A stretch of DNA of 64,000 bases from Phycisphaerae bacterium (lineage in GTDB: Bacteria > Planctomycetota > Phycisphaerae > UBA1845 > UTPLA1), in NCBI GenBank assembly GCA_023150615.1, contig JAKLKO010000018.1, positions 1-64,000 of the forward strand. The letters run 5' to 3'. Below, one piece after another: positions 7,326 to 16,560 of this stretch. The notes under the pieces are model-generated. The model was given only the letters and a program-made list of their open reading frames with translations. It was not told the DNA's origin and did no database searches. Positions within the stretch are counted from its first letter, which is position 1. Each line of letters opens with the position of its first letter. The translations under genes and the position numbers were made by a program.

Positions 7326-7742
7326 ATGTCGAGATCCCTGATTGCCCTCGGGATGCTGGTGTCGATGGCGGGTCTGCTGGTCGTCGGGTGCGAAGGCGGC
7401 GGCATGAAGGAGTCGGCGATGATGCAATGCGCCGGCTGCGGCAAGCAGATGGCGGAAGGCGACTATTGCAAGCACTGCCAGATGCTGGCGGTCCGCTCGA
7501 CGCAGAAGATGGTGCACTGCGACAAATGCAACATGGACGTGCCGGCCGGGAAGTACTGCAAGATGTGCAACCAGTTCATGTTGGTGGGCGATGCGAAGTG
7601 TCCGGGCTGCGGCATGACGGCGAAGGCCGGGACGCTTTGTTCGTCGTGCAAGATGTACGCGGGCTGTCCGAAGGTGAAGTACTGCGAGGGCTGCAAGAGT
7701 CCGTGCCCGAAGGACGGCTGCGGCGATTGCAAGAAGGGCTGA
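7326..7742 (+). CDS. Cysteine-rich lipoprotein with tandem CxxC units
   Basis: ATG 7326 has AAAGGAG (7314-7320) at good spacing. Residues 1-22 form a lipoprotein signal ending LLVVGC, so the mature protein should be lipid-anchored. The rest is nearly all CxxC units: CAGCGKQM, YCKHCQML, CDKCNMDV, YCKMCNQF, CPGCGMT, CSSCKMYAGC, YCEGCKSPC and DGCGDCKKG, interspersed with Lys and Met. This should bind several metal ions (zinc, copper or iron; inference). No named family was recognised. Transcribed alone, with its own promoter and terminator. Confidence 0.75.
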   Translation: MSRSLIALGMLVSMAGLLVVGCEGGGMKESAMMQCAGCGKQMAEGDYCKHCQMLAVRSTQKMVHCDKCNMDVPAGKYCKMCNQFMLVGDAKCPGCGMTAKAGTLCSSCKMYAGCPKVKYCEGCKSPCPKDGCGDCKKG

Positions 7743-7769
7743 GCGGTCGCGCCAGACTCGGATTGACTT

Positions 7770-7808
7770 CGGAGCGCGTCGGTGGCAGAGACCGGCGCGC
7801 TCCGTTTT
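7770..7808 (+). terminator. Rho-independent terminator after the Cys-rich lipoprotein
   Basis: Inverted repeat CGGAGCGCG (7770-7778) and CGCGCTCCG (7796-7804), nine perfect pairs, followed by TTTT. Confidence 0.6.
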
Positions 7809-8015
7809 CTTGCGCGGGGGATTCGGCCGGCGCTGAGCGAGCGCGGCCGCGCGCGTCGGATCGCGGCTGAGTCGGTCGAGGCCGCGATTATGGGAGCCTT
7901 GCGTCGATCCGGTGCGGCGCGGGACCTTGATCCTGAAGCGGAGCTGCGTGCGGAACGATAGTGAGGGCGAGGCCCGGCGTGCGGATTCCGCGCGGCCGGG
8001 GCGTGGGGGTTTCGC

Positions 8016-8171
8016 ATGTGGCATTCGCGAAAGCACCTGTACCTGGCGATGGGCGCGTGGGTTGCGGCGATTCTGATCGGCATGGGGATGCTGGCGACGT
8101 CGCCGTGGGGCTCGCGCGAGGTCCACGCGCCGCGGAATGAATCATCGCCCGGCGGCGCGATGACGCCTTAG
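8016..8171 (+). CDS. 51-residue single-pass membrane peptide
   Basis: ATG TGG CAT TCG... to TAG 8169-8171. A positively charged start (MWHSRKHLY) is followed by one membrane helix (AAILIGMGMLA) and a polar tail with ESSPGG. Topology suggests N-in. No family recognised. The next gene starts eight bases later. Confidence 0.4.
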   Translation: MWHSRKHLYLAMGAWVAAILIGMGMLATSPWGSREVHAPRNESSPGGAMTP

Positions 8172-8178
8172 GAACACG

Positions 8179-8571
8179 ATGAGATTTGTCGTCGGGCGGC
8201 GGTACAGCGTCGCCGGCGATGATCGAGCAGGAATCGACCGCATGGACCCGATCGGACCCGAGCCGGATTCGACGCAGCCGGAGCCCATCGACATCGAGCC
8301 GGCGATCCCGACGGCGGAGATTGCGGAGGAACTTCCACAGCGGCTGGAGGCGATCGAGCGGGCGCTGCGAGCGCGGTTTGTGGAACTGTCGCCATCGGTC
8401 GAGGCGCCCGGCGGCGCGGAGCCCGTCGGCATGCCGGGATCGACCGGCGAGGCCGCGGCGCGGCTCGGCGAGCTGCATCGGCTCCGCGGCGAGCTGGAGT
8501 CGCTGACGGCGGAACTGCGGGAACTGACCATCCTGTGTCGCCGCGCGACGCGCAGCGCGCGGACGTCTTGA
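8179..8571 (+). CDS. Hypothetical acidic protein with C-terminal coiled coil
   Basis: 130 residues. The first third is rich in Pro, Glu and Asp (GPEPDSTQPEPIDIEPA); two helices follow with heptad-like leucines (LPQRLEAIERALRARF; LHRLRGELESLTAELREL). ATG 8242 (MDPIGPEP) with AGGAA upstream is an equally good start. Possibly co-transcribed with 8016-8171. Not recognised. Confidence 0.4.
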   Translation: MRFVVGRRYSVAGDDRAGIDRMDPIGPEPDSTQPEPIDIEPAIPTAEIAEELPQRLEAIERALRARFVELSPSVEAPGGAEPVGMPGSTGEAAARLGELHRLRGELESLTAELRELTILCRRATRSARTS

Positions 8572-8655
8572 CTTTCACACCTTGCGGCCGCAGTGTGCCG
8601 ACGCAGGTCCGACGCCCGTTTGGGCGCGTCGGACGGCGACTGGCGCGGACGGCCC

Positions 8656-9711
8656 ATGCTCGACATCTTCCGTGCGAAAGAGACCGGCCTTCTGGCGGTC
8701 GTCGTGCTGTTGGGCGGACTGCTGGCGGTCTTCGGCGGGAGCGTGACGATCAAGCAGCGTGATCCGGCGACGGGCCGCGTGACCGGACAGGTCGAGGTCA
8801 ACAAGTTTCTCCAGCGGGCAAACTTCGACAACATTCTTAAGAGCTGCTCGTGGACGGCGGTGATGGCCGTCGGCGCGACGGTGCTGATCATCGCGGGTGG
8901 GATCGACCTATCGGTGGGGTCGATCTACTGCCTCGCGGCGGTCAGCGGCGCGATGTTGCTGCGAGCGTTCGGACCGACGGGACCGTGGGACGGGGCATCG
9001 GCGGTGTGGGGCGGCATCGCGGGCGTGCTGTTGACGATCGGCGTCGGGTTGGCGTGCGGCATCGCGAACGGGCTGATGGTCGTGCTGCTCCGCGTGCATC
9101 CGTTCATCATCACGCTTGGGACGATGTCGATCTTCCGCGGCATCGCGTTCGTCACGACGCGCGCGCAGGCGATTACGGATTATCCGCCGGCGTTCGGAGA
9201 GTTTTTCCGCTACAGCGCCGGCGACCTGACGATCGTGCCGATCGTCATCGTCGTGCTCGTGGTCGCGGCCGGGCATCTGTTCCTGCGGCACACGGTGCCG
9301 GGACGGCAGGTTCACGCCATCGGCGGCAACGAGACGGCGAGCCTGTTCTCGGGGCTGCCGGTCGGCCGGATCAAGGTGCTCGTCTTTGGGCTGGGCGGAC
9401 TGGCGGCGGGGATCGCGGCGGTGATCAGCATCGGCGTGTTCGGGGCAGCGGATTCCTCGACCGGGCGCGGGTACGAGCTGGACGTGATCGCGGCGGCGGT
9501 CGTCGGTGGCGCGAGCCTGTCGGGCGGGCGTGGTTCGGCGATCGGCGCGTTGCTCGGCGCGCTGGTGATCCAGTTGATCGCGAACGGCATCGTGATCCTC
9601 GAAATCGACCAGAACTACACGGAGATCATCAAGGGCGCGGTCATCATCGCGGCGGTGGTGCTGGATCGCATGAGCGCAACGCTCGGCGAGCGGCGGATGC
9701 TTCGGCCGTAG
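8656..9711 (+). CDS. Sugar ABC transporter permease, RbsC type
   Basis: Permease of a ribose/xylose-type importer (BPD_transp_2 family). At 351 residues it has family length, with about nine hydrophobic segments and the conserved stretches VLIIAGGIDLSVGSIYCLAA, GLMVVLLRVHPFIITLGTMS and VVGGASLSGGRGSAIGALLG. ATG 8656 (MLDIFRAKETGLL) gives the usual short cytosolic start. The binding protein at 9839 and the double ATPase at 11567 complete the importer. The substrate cannot be told from sequence. Confidence 0.9.
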   Translation: MLDIFRAKETGLLAVVVLLGGLLAVFGGSVTIKQRDPATGRVTGQVEVNKFLQRANFDNILKSCSWTAVMAVGATVLIIAGGIDLSVGSIYCLAAVSGAMLLRAFGPTGPWDGASAVWGGIAGVLLTIGVGLACGIANGLMVVLLRVHPFIITLGTMSIFRGIAFVTTRAQAITDYPPAFGEFFRYSAGDLTIVPIVIVVLVVAAGHLFLRHTVPGRQVHAIGGNETASLFSGLPVGRIKVLVFGLGGLAAGIAAVISIGVFGAADSSTGRGYELDVIAAAVVGGASLSGGRGSAIGALLGALVIQLIANGIVILEIDQNYTEIIKGAVIIAAVVLDRMSATLGERRMLRP

Positions 9712-9838
9712 CCCCGGCGTCGCGTCGCGCGGCGTCGATTCATCCGTTGCGTGCGGGCGGAGGATACGCGGCGCGGTTGCGGCCCATGATGCGGGGGGCG
9801 ACAATCGTTGCGTCACGATCGTACGGAGGGTGCTGTTC

Positions 9839-10804
9839 ATGTTTCGGCGCGTGCTGTTCCCGGCGGCGAGTGTCTGTGTCGCGTTGCAATCCGCGTTCGC
9901 GGCGGATCCGACCCGGTACAAGATCGGCCTGATCGCCAAGAGCGAGAGCAACCCGATCTTTCTGGCGGCGCGGGTTGGCGCGGAGGATGCCGCGCGCGAA
10001 CTGGGCCGCAAGTACGGGATCGAGGTCGAGATCCTGTGGCGCACGCCCGCGGACGAGGATGCACAGAAGCAGTCCGGCTTCGTCGAGCAGCTTACGGTCG
10101 TCGGCGTGGACGCGATCGCGATCAGTTGCACGGACGCGGCGAAGGTCACGCCGGCCATCGACAAGGCGGTTGCGCGCGGCATCCTCGTGACGTGCTTCGA
10201 CTCCGATGCGCCGAACAGCAAGCGCTTCGTCTATCACGGAATCGACGACGAGGAGTGCGGCCGCGCCGTGCTGCGCGAACTGTCGAAGGCGCTCGGGCCG
10301 GGCGGCGGCCGGATTGCGATCTTGGCCGGCAATCAGACTGCGCCCAATCTCCAGGCGCGGGTCCGCGGCGTGCGCGCGGAACTGGCGAGACACGCGGAGC
10401 TGAAGCTGGCGGACGTGTACTATCACAAGGAGACGGCGCAGGACGCAGCGGCCAAGGTGCAGGAGGTGCAGACGGCGCACCCGGACATCGCCGGGTGGGC
10501 GATGGTCGGGGGCTGGCCGCTGTTCTCCGATGCGCTGATGAACTGGGAGCCGGGGCGGGTGAAGATCGTGGCCGTCGATGCGCTTCCGGCGCAGTTGAAG
10601 TACGTGGAAAAGGGGGTCGTTCAGGCGCTGCTGGCGCAGCGGGTATACGACTGGGGGCACCGCAGCGTCGAACTCATCATTGAGAAGCTGCATCTCGGGC
10701 AATCCCCGTCCGGAGCGCGAGATATGGCGCAGCTCGATCGCGTGACGCGCGAGAACGTGGCGGCGTACGGCCGGAATTGGGAGCGCTGGCTGGGCAAGCG
10801 TTGA
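9839..10804 (+). CDS. Periplasmic sugar-binding protein, RbsB type
   Basis: Signal peptide at residues 1-21 (MFRRVLFPAASVCVALQSAF, AA cleavage site), then a type I periplasmic binding fold: YKIGLIAKSESNPIFLAARV, VDAIAISCTDA, GILVTCFDSDAPNSKR and IAILAGNQTAPN. ATG 9839 has ACGGAGGG eight bases upstream and fits better than GTG 9830. It delivers substrate to the permease encoded upstream. The downstream GH31 enzyme suggests an oligosaccharide-derived sugar (inference). Confidence 0.88.
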   Translation: MFRRVLFPAASVCVALQSAFAADPTRYKIGLIAKSESNPIFLAARVGAEDAARELGRKYGIEVEILWRTPADEDAQKQSGFVEQLTVVGVDAIAISCTDAAKVTPAIDKAVARGILVTCFDSDAPNSKRFVYHGIDDEECGRAVLRELSKALGPGGGRIAILAGNQTAPNLQARVRGVRAELARHAELKLADVYYHKETAQDAAAKVQEVQTAHPDIAGWAMVGGWPLFSDALMNWEPGRVKIVAVDALPAQLKYVEKGVVQALLAQRVYDWGHRSVELIIEKLHLGQSPSGARDMAQLDRVTRENVAAYGRNWERWLGKR

Positions 10805-10991
10805 CGGCGGGGGGCAAATCGCCGCTGGTAAAACGCTTCACGCTGCGTGCAACGGCGGTTCGCGTCGCGTACACTGGCCGGACGCGATGCGAGCGGCCGG
10901 CGGGTGCGGGCGCGTCGTATGCGACCTGCGCGCCGAGCTCGGGCGAAGTCCGGATTTGCGATCCGGCGTCCCGTCTGAAGGAGGTGCCCCA

Positions 10992-11528
10992 GTGGACAAG
11001 AACGAGTTTCTGCGCGAGCAGTTCATCACGTTGCGCGCGGAAATCAAGGCCACCAAGCAGCGCGCGTTCCTCATCGTCCTGCTCGGGTTGATCTCGATTC
11101 CGATCATCGCCTTTCTGGCCGAGCAGCAGCAGCTCGGCAACGTCGCGCCGATGCTTCCGTTCCTGGTCATGGTGCTGGCAATCCTGTTCGTGGCGGAGCA
11201 GAATGCGCTGATGCGCTGCGGCCATTTCATCCGCGAGAACATCGAGCCGAAGATCGAGGGCGCGTCGGGCTGGGAGGCGTGGCTGGAATCGAATCAGCAG
11301 TTGCGGCTGCTCGACAAGAACTTTGTCGGCTGCTTCATGGTGGTCTTCTTCGTGTTCTATTTCATCTCGGTGGGTGTGGCGATCGACCACCTTTGGACGG
11401 TCGATGCGCAGTTTGCGCCGGCGCAGTGGCGCGGCATCCTCGGCGGCGTCACCTACGGCATCGGCGCGGTGTGGATGGTCATCACGACGCTGCACCACTG
11501 GAAGTCGTACACGACGACGCAGGTCTAG
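10992..11528 (+). CDS. Four-helix membrane protein inside the sugar ABC cluster
   Basis: GTG 10992 has AAGGAGG at 10978-10984 with seven-base spacing, which fixes the start. 178 residues with four hydrophobic segments: AFLIVLLGLISIPIIAFLA, APMLPFLVMVLAILFVAE, GCFMVVFFVFYFISVGVAI and ILGGVTYGIGAVWMVITTL, and a charged N-terminus (MDKNEFLREQFITLRAEIK). No family recognised. It lies between the binding-protein and ATPase genes, so it may be co-transcribed, but gaps of 187 and 38 bp and the lack of a role in known importers leave its link to sugar uptake open. Confidence 0.65.
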   Translation: MDKNEFLREQFITLRAEIKATKQRAFLIVLLGLISIPIIAFLAEQQQLGNVAPMLPFLVMVLAILFVAEQNALMRCGHFIRENIEPKIEGASGWEAWLESNQQLRLLDKNFVGCFMVVFFVFYFISVGVAIDHLWTVDAQFAPAQWRGILGGVTYGIGAVWMVITTLHHWKSYTTTQV

Positions 11529-11566
11529 ACGGCGTCGGTCGCCGGCATTTTTTCTCGGGCAACTTC

Positions 11567-13081
11567 GTGACCACGACGTCCCCGCCGATCCTTTGTTTCG
11601 AGGGCGTTACCAAACGGTTTCCGGGCGTGATGGCGCTGGACGGCGTGACGTTCGACGTCGCGCCGGGCGAATGTCACGCGCTCATGGGCGAGAACGGCGC
11701 CGGCAAAAGTACCCTCGGGAAGATCGTCGCGGGCGTGCTGCGGCCCGACGGCGGCGTGCTGCGGCTCGACGGCCGGGCGATTCGGTTCCGCACGCCGTCG
11801 GATGCGGCGGCAGCGGGCATCAGCATCGTGCATCAGGAGTTGGCGTTCTGCCCGAACCTCTCGATCGCGGAGAATCTGTTCCTGTCGCGGCTTCCCTCGC
11901 GGCGCGGCTGGGTCCGCTGGCGCGACATGCAGCAGCAGGCCCGCGGGATGCTCGCGCGCGTCGGGCTGGAGGTCGATCCGCGGATTCCGATCGAACGGCT
12001 GTCGACCGCGCAGGAGCAGCTCGTGCAGATCGCCGAAGCCGTCGGGCGCGGCGCGCGGATCATCGTCATGGATGAGCCGACCAGCTCGCTCTCGCAGGTC
12101 GAGTCGCAGCGCTTGTTCGAGATCATCGCCGATCTGCGCTCGCGCGGCGTGACGATCCTGTACGTATCGCACCGCATGGACGAGGTGCTGCGGCTCTGCG
12201 ACCGGATCACGGTCCTGCGCGACGGACAGCACGTTCGGACGCGGCGCGCGAGCGAGACGACGACGGATGAGATTGTGCAGCTCATGATCGGCCGGCCCAT
12301 CGGCGAGTGCTTCCCCGCGCACAAAGCCGAACCGCGCGGCGCGGTACGACTCGACGTTCAGCATTTGACGGCAGCCGGCCGGTTCGAGGACGTCACGCTG
12401 ACGATTCACGGCGGCGAAATCGTCGGGCTCGCGGGACTGGTCGGCGCGGGCCGCAGCGAGCTGGCGCGGGCGATCTTCGGCATCGACCGGTTCGATCGCG
12501 GCGCGATCCGCGTCGATGGTCGGCCGGTGACGATCCGCTCGCCGCGCGACGCGATCGATCTGGGGATCGGGCTTCTTCCGGAGGACCGCAAGCGGCAGGG
12601 CCTGGTGCTTTCGATGACGTGCCGTGAAAACGTCTCGCTGGCGATGCTGCCAACGCTGTCGCGCGGCGGATGGCTGAACCAGCGGCGCGAGCGGGGCATG
12701 GCGGGCGAGCTGTTCGGGCAACTCCGCGTCAAGGCGCCGCACGCGGATACGCCGACGGCCAGCCTGTCCGGCGGGAATCAGCAGAAGGTGGCGCTGGCGA
12801 AGTGGCTGGCGCGGCGCTGTCCGATCCTGATCCTCGACGAGCCGACGCGCGGCGTCGATGTCGGCGCGAAGGCGGAGATTCACGCCCTGATCGATCGCCT
12901 TGCTGCCGAGGGCCGCGCCGTGTTGCTCATCAGCTCCGAACTGCCGGAGCTGCTACACTTGAGCACGCGCATCGTCGTCCTGGCGGGCGGTCGGATCGTC
13001 GGCGAGGTCGCGCGCGGCGCGGCGTCGCAGGACGTCGTGATGCGGTTGATGGCCGGAATCGCTTCCGAGCGGTTGAACTGA
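11567..13081 (+). CDS. Sugar ABC transporter ATPase with two ABC domains, RbsA/MglA type
   Basis: Two ATPase halves as in RbsA, MglA and XylG. First half: Walker A GENGAGKST, signature-like LSTAQEQLVQIAEAV, Walker B IIVMDEPTSSL. Second half: degenerate Walker A GLVGAGRSE, signature LSGGNQQKVALAKWL, Walker B ILILDEPTRGVDVG. The degenerate second P-loop is normal for the family. GTG 11567 opens the protein just before ILCFEGVTKRFPGV; no strong ribosome site is visible. 504 residues, usual length. One base separates its stop from the ATG of the GH31 gene, so the two are one transcript. Confidence 0.9.
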   Translation: MTTTSPPILCFEGVTKRFPGVMALDGVTFDVAPGECHALMGENGAGKSTLGKIVAGVLRPDGGVLRLDGRAIRFRTPSDAAAAGISIVHQELAFCPNLSIAENLFLSRLPSRRGWVRWRDMQQQARGMLARVGLEVDPRIPIERLSTAQEQLVQIAEAVGRGARIIVMDEPTSSLSQVESQRLFEIIADLRSRGVTILYVSHRMDEVLRLCDRITVLRDGQHVRTRRASETTTDEIVQLMIGRPIGECFPAHKAEPRGAVRLDVQHLTAAGRFEDVTLTIHGGEIVGLAGLVGAGRSELARAIFGIDRFDRGAIRVDGRPVTIRSPRDAIDLGIGLLPEDRKRQGLVLSMTCRENVSLAMLPTLSRGGWLNQRRERGMAGELFGQLRVKAPHADTPTASLSGGNQQKVALAKWLARRCPILILDEPTRGVDVGAKAEIHALIDRLAAEGRAVLLISSELPELLHLSTRIVVLAGGRIVGEVARGAASQDVVMRLMAGIASERLN

Positions 13082-13082
13082 G

Positions 13083-16000
13083 ATGCGGGACCGCGCGGCG
13101 CCGGCGCGGGCGCGAATGGGAAAGGGCCGTATGCGGCCTCGGAACTGGAATGTTGTCATCATGTTGATGCTCTCGAGCGGGGCGTGTGCGCTCGGCGCGG
13201 AGCGCGCCGAGCCGAAGGCCGATCCGAAGGCGCAGGTCGTCGCAGGCAACGCCCGATTCACGGTCTTGACGCCGGCGATGATCCGCATGGAGTGGTCGGC
13301 GTCCGGGCGGTTCGAGGATCGCGCATCGCTGGCGTTCGTCCATCGTCGAACGCCGGTGCCGCGGTTCTCGTCGACGCGCGACGGCGGCTGGGTCACGATC
13401 GAGACCGACGAGTTGACGCTTCGCTACCGGCCCGACGCAGGGCGGTTTGCGAAGGGCAACCTCTCGGTCGCGCTGCGCGGAAGCGGGCCGAACTTCACAT
13501 GGGACCCGTCGCAGCGCGACTCCGGCAACCTGCTCGGCACCACGCGGACGCTCGACAGCATCTCCGGCAGTTGCCCGCTCGAGCCCGGATTGCTGTCGCG
13601 TGATGGATGGGTGGTCGTCGATGATTCGCAGCGGCCGCTGCTGACCGACGCCGACCCGCCGTGGGTCGCGCCGCGGCGCGATGCGAAGGCGCTCGACTGG
13701 TACTTCTTCGGCTACGGCCGCGACTACACGCGGGCGCTGCGCGACTTTACGGCAGTGGCCGGGCGGATTCCGCTCCCGCCGCGCTTCGTGTTCGGCGCGT
13801 GGTGGTCGCGCTACTGGGCCTACAGCGACTCGGAGTTGCGCGACCTGGTGCGGCAGTTCCGCGAGCACGACGTGCCGCTCGACGTGCTGGTCGTCGACAT
13901 GGACTGGCATCTCGATGGGTGGACGGGCTACACGTGGAATCCGCAGTACTTTCCCGATCCGGCGGGATTCCTCCGCTGGGCGCACGAGCAGGGGCTGCGG
14001 GTGACGCTGAACCTGCACCCGGCCGACGGCGTCGCGAAGCACGAGAAGGCGTTCCCGGAGTTCGCGCGGGCGTTGGGACTCGATCCGGAGACGGTCGAGG
14101 CTGTTCCGTTCGACTGCACCGATCCACGCTACATGGAGGCGTACTTTCGGCTGCTGCACCATCCGCTGGAGCGCGACGGCGTCGACTTCTGGTGGATCGA
14201 CTGGCAGCAGGGGACGCAGACGAAGATCGCGAACCTCGATCCGCTGACGTGGCTGAACCACCTGCACTGGGTCGACATGGAGCGCAACCCGGAGCGCGGC
14301 GGGCGGCGTCCGCTGATCTTCAGTCGCTGGGGCGGACTGGGGAACCACCGCTACCAGATCGGGTTTTCCGGCGATACCTATTGCAACTGGGCCTCGCTGG
14401 CGTTTCAGCCGTACTTCACCTCGACGGCGGGCAATGTCGGCTACGCGTACTGGAGCCACGATATCGGCGGGCATCAGCCCGGCGCGGTCGAACCGGAACT
14501 GTACGCGCGGTGGATCCAGTGGGGCGGCTTCAGCCCGATCCTGCGGACCCACACGACCAAGAACCCGGAGGCGGAGCGACGGATCTGGGCCTTTCCCGAC
14601 GATGTGTTCCGTGCGGCGCGGACCGCATTCCACCTTCGCTACGAGCTGCTGCCGTACATCTACACCGCGGCGCGGCAATGCTACGACACGGCGATGCCGC
14701 TCTGTCGGCCGCTCTACTACGCGTGGCCAGAGATCGAGGAGGCGTATCGCCGGCCGGACGAGTACCTGTTCGGCGATGAACTGCTCGTTGCGCCGGTGCT
14801 TCGCCGTCGGAACCGCATCTCCGGGCGGGCGTTGACGCGGGTCTGGATTCCACCCGGCGAGTGGACGCACTGGTTCAGCGGGCGGACCTATCGCGGGCCG
14901 TCGGAGGCGATTGTCCTCTCCTCACTCGATGAGTTGCCGCTGTTCGTGCGCGGCGGCGGGATCGTGGCGGCCGGTCCGCGGCGAATGACGTCAGCGACGG
15001 CTCCGACCGATCCGCTCATCCTGCATATCTTCCCCGGCGAATCGGGCGAGACGCGCGTCTATGACGACGACGGCGGCACGATCGGTTATCAGGCAGACCA
15101 GTTCGCGTGGCTGCCGGTTCGACACGCGATGGAAGGCGACACGCGCCGCATCGTGATCGGGCCGGTGCAGGGCCGCTTCCCGGGGATGCGGAGCGAGCGG
15201 CCGATCGAGATTCGCCTGCGCGATGTCTGGCCGGCCGAGACCGTGATCGTCGGCGGTCAGCCGCTGGCGGTGGCGGCGGATTCCTCCCGGCCGGGCTGGC
15301 ACTACGACTCGGCGACTCTCTCGCTTGTGGTTCGGTTGGACGCCGTTCGAACCGGCGAAGTGACCGAGGTCTCGATCCGTTTCAGCGCGGCCGCGCAGCG
15401 GACGGAGCTGTTGCGGGATGGACTGCGAGGCCAGTTGGAACGTCTCGCGGTGGCCGCGGATCGGTTGGGAGCGAAAGTGCCGGGCGCGGTTCGCAATGCG
15501 CTGGCGTTGCGTGCGCAATTCGGCGCCGAGGCAGCGAAGACGATGGCCGCGGCGAGCGCGTTCGGGGCGGCGTGGCCGGACGTGATCGCATCGATTTCCC
15601 AGGCGGGAATCGATGCGAGTCTGAGGACATCGGTCGCTGCGTCGCTGCTCGGCGTCGCGTTTGAGATGGAGGCGGCGCCGATCGAGGGCGATGAGTCGGG
15701 CCTGCGCGCGACGCTGGGCGCGAGCCTGTGCGACGCCGCGCGATTCTGCGGTGAGCTGGACGCGGACGTCGAGTTCGCGCTTCCGGGCGGGTGGAGCGCG
15801 CGCGAGCGGGCGACAAAGCAATCGGGGCGATTAACGCCGACGCAGCCGCTCCGCGCCGAGGCGACCATGCGCTTGAACGGCCCGCCGCAGACCGCGGTCC
15901 TGACCGGGAGCATCGACTTGCGGCGCGACGGCGTTGCGCTGCGGGTGCCGGCCGACCTGACGCTGCTGCCGTCAATCGGCGCGTGGCGGGTCATCGGCCC

Positions 16001-16493
16001 GTTCCACAATCCGTTCGCCAACGGCCTGAAGACCGTGTTTCCACCGGAGACCGAGCTTAAGGCAGGCGCGAGCTATTTGGGCAAGGACGACCGATTTATC
16101 CGGTGGCGGACGGTGACGCGCCCCATCGATGGCCGGCTGAGCCTGTCGGACGAGTTCCGGGTCGACCTGCACGCGCTGTTCGGCGCTCGGGTGTACGAGG
16201 CCGTCGCATACGCGTGGACCGAGTTGCACGCGCCGCGGGCCATGTCCGTGCACCTCGCGGTCGGAAGCGATGATGGATTCGCGTGCTGGGTCAACGGCCG
16301 GGAGGTCCATCGCGTCGCCGTCGGCCGGGCGTACATGTCTCGGCAGGACCGTGTGCCGATCGAGTTGCGGGAAGGCGCAAACACCGTGCTGCTGAAGATC
16401 CAGCAGGGCGGCGGAGACTGGAGCTTTGCCGCGCATGTCGAGACGCCCGATGGCCGGCCGATCCCGGAGGTCGAGACGCGCCTGCGACCGTAG
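13083..16493 (+). CDS. Secreted GH31 glycosidase with long C-terminal extension
   Basis: GH31 enzymes hydrolyse alpha-glucosides or alpha-xylosides. Here: DGVDFWWIDWQQG with nucleophile Asp373, FSGDTYCNW with likely acid/base Asp431, and GNVGYAYWSHDIGGHQPG. A signal peptide begins at the internal Met at 13131 (MRPRNWNVVIMLMLSSGACA), probably the true start. After the GH31 domain and its beta-sandwich (to about residue 770) come about 360 residues: a helical stretch, then a domain starting GAWRVIGPFHNPF with VGSDDGFACWVNG, typical of a planctomycete beta-sandwich appended to secreted enzymes and perhaps carbohydrate-binding. At 1136 residues it exceeds usual family size. Placed behind the sugar importer, it should feed it. 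Confidence 0.85.
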   Translation: MRDRAAPARARMGKGRMRPRNWNVVIMLMLSSGACALGAERAEPKADPKAQVVAGNARFTVLTPAMIRMEWSASGRFEDRASLAFVHRRTPVPRFSSTRDGGWVTIETDELTLRYRPDAGRFAKGNLSVALRGSGPNFTWDPSQRDSGNLLGTTRTLDSISGSCPLEPGLLSRDGWVVVDDSQRPLLTDADPPWVAPRRDAKALDWYFFGYGRDYTRALRDFTAVAGRIPLPPRFVFGAWWSRYWAYSDSELRDLVRQFREHDVPLDVLVVDMDWHLDGWTGYTWNPQYFPDPAGFLRWAHEQGLRVTLNLHPADGVAKHEKAFPEFARALGLDPETVEAVPFDCTDPRYMEAYFRLLHHPLERDGVDFWWIDWQQGTQTKIANLDPLTWLNHLHWVDMERNPERGGRRPLIFSRWGGLGNHRYQIGFSGDTYCNWASLAFQPYFTSTAGNVGYAYWSHDIGGHQPGAVEPELYARWIQWGGFSPILRTHTTKNPEAERRIWAFPDDVFRAARTAFHLRYELLPYIYTAARQCYDTAMPLCRPLYYAWPEIEEAYRRPDEYLFGDELLVAPVLRRRNRISGRALTRVWIPPGEWTHWFSGRTYRGPSEAIVLSSLDELPLFVRGGGIVAAGPRRMTSATAPTDPLILHIFPGESGETRVYDDDGGTIGYQADQFAWLPVRHAMEGDTRRIVIGPVQGRFPGMRSERPIEIRLRDVWPAETVIVGGQPLAVAADSSRPGWHYDSATLSLVVRLDAVRTGEVTEVSIRFSAAAQRTELLRDGLRGQLERLAVAADRLGAKVPGAVRNALALRAQFGAEAAKTMAAASAFGAAWPDVIASISQAGIDASLRTSVAASLLGVAFEMEAAPIEGDESGLRATLGASLCDAARFCGELDADVEFALPGGWSARERATKQSGRLTPTQPLRAEATMRLNGPPQTAVLTGSIDLRRDGVALRVPADLTLLPSIGAWRVIGPFHNPFANGLKTVFPPETELKAGASYLGKDDRFIRWRTVTRPIDGRLSLSDEFRVDLHALFGARVYEAVAYAWTELHAPRAMSVHLAVGSDDGFACWVNGREVHRVAVGRAYMSRQDRVPIELREGANTVLLKIQQGGGDWSFAAHVETPDGRPIPEVETRLRP

Positions 16494-16560
16494 CGCGGGG
16501 GTTTGACGGGCTGGGCCGGCGACGGCACACTTCGCAGCGACTTTGGATTCGGGCCGCCGC

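Noticed and set aside
12930-14870. 646-codon open frame on the minus strand
   Set aside because: Antisense to the GH31 gene, with no motifs.
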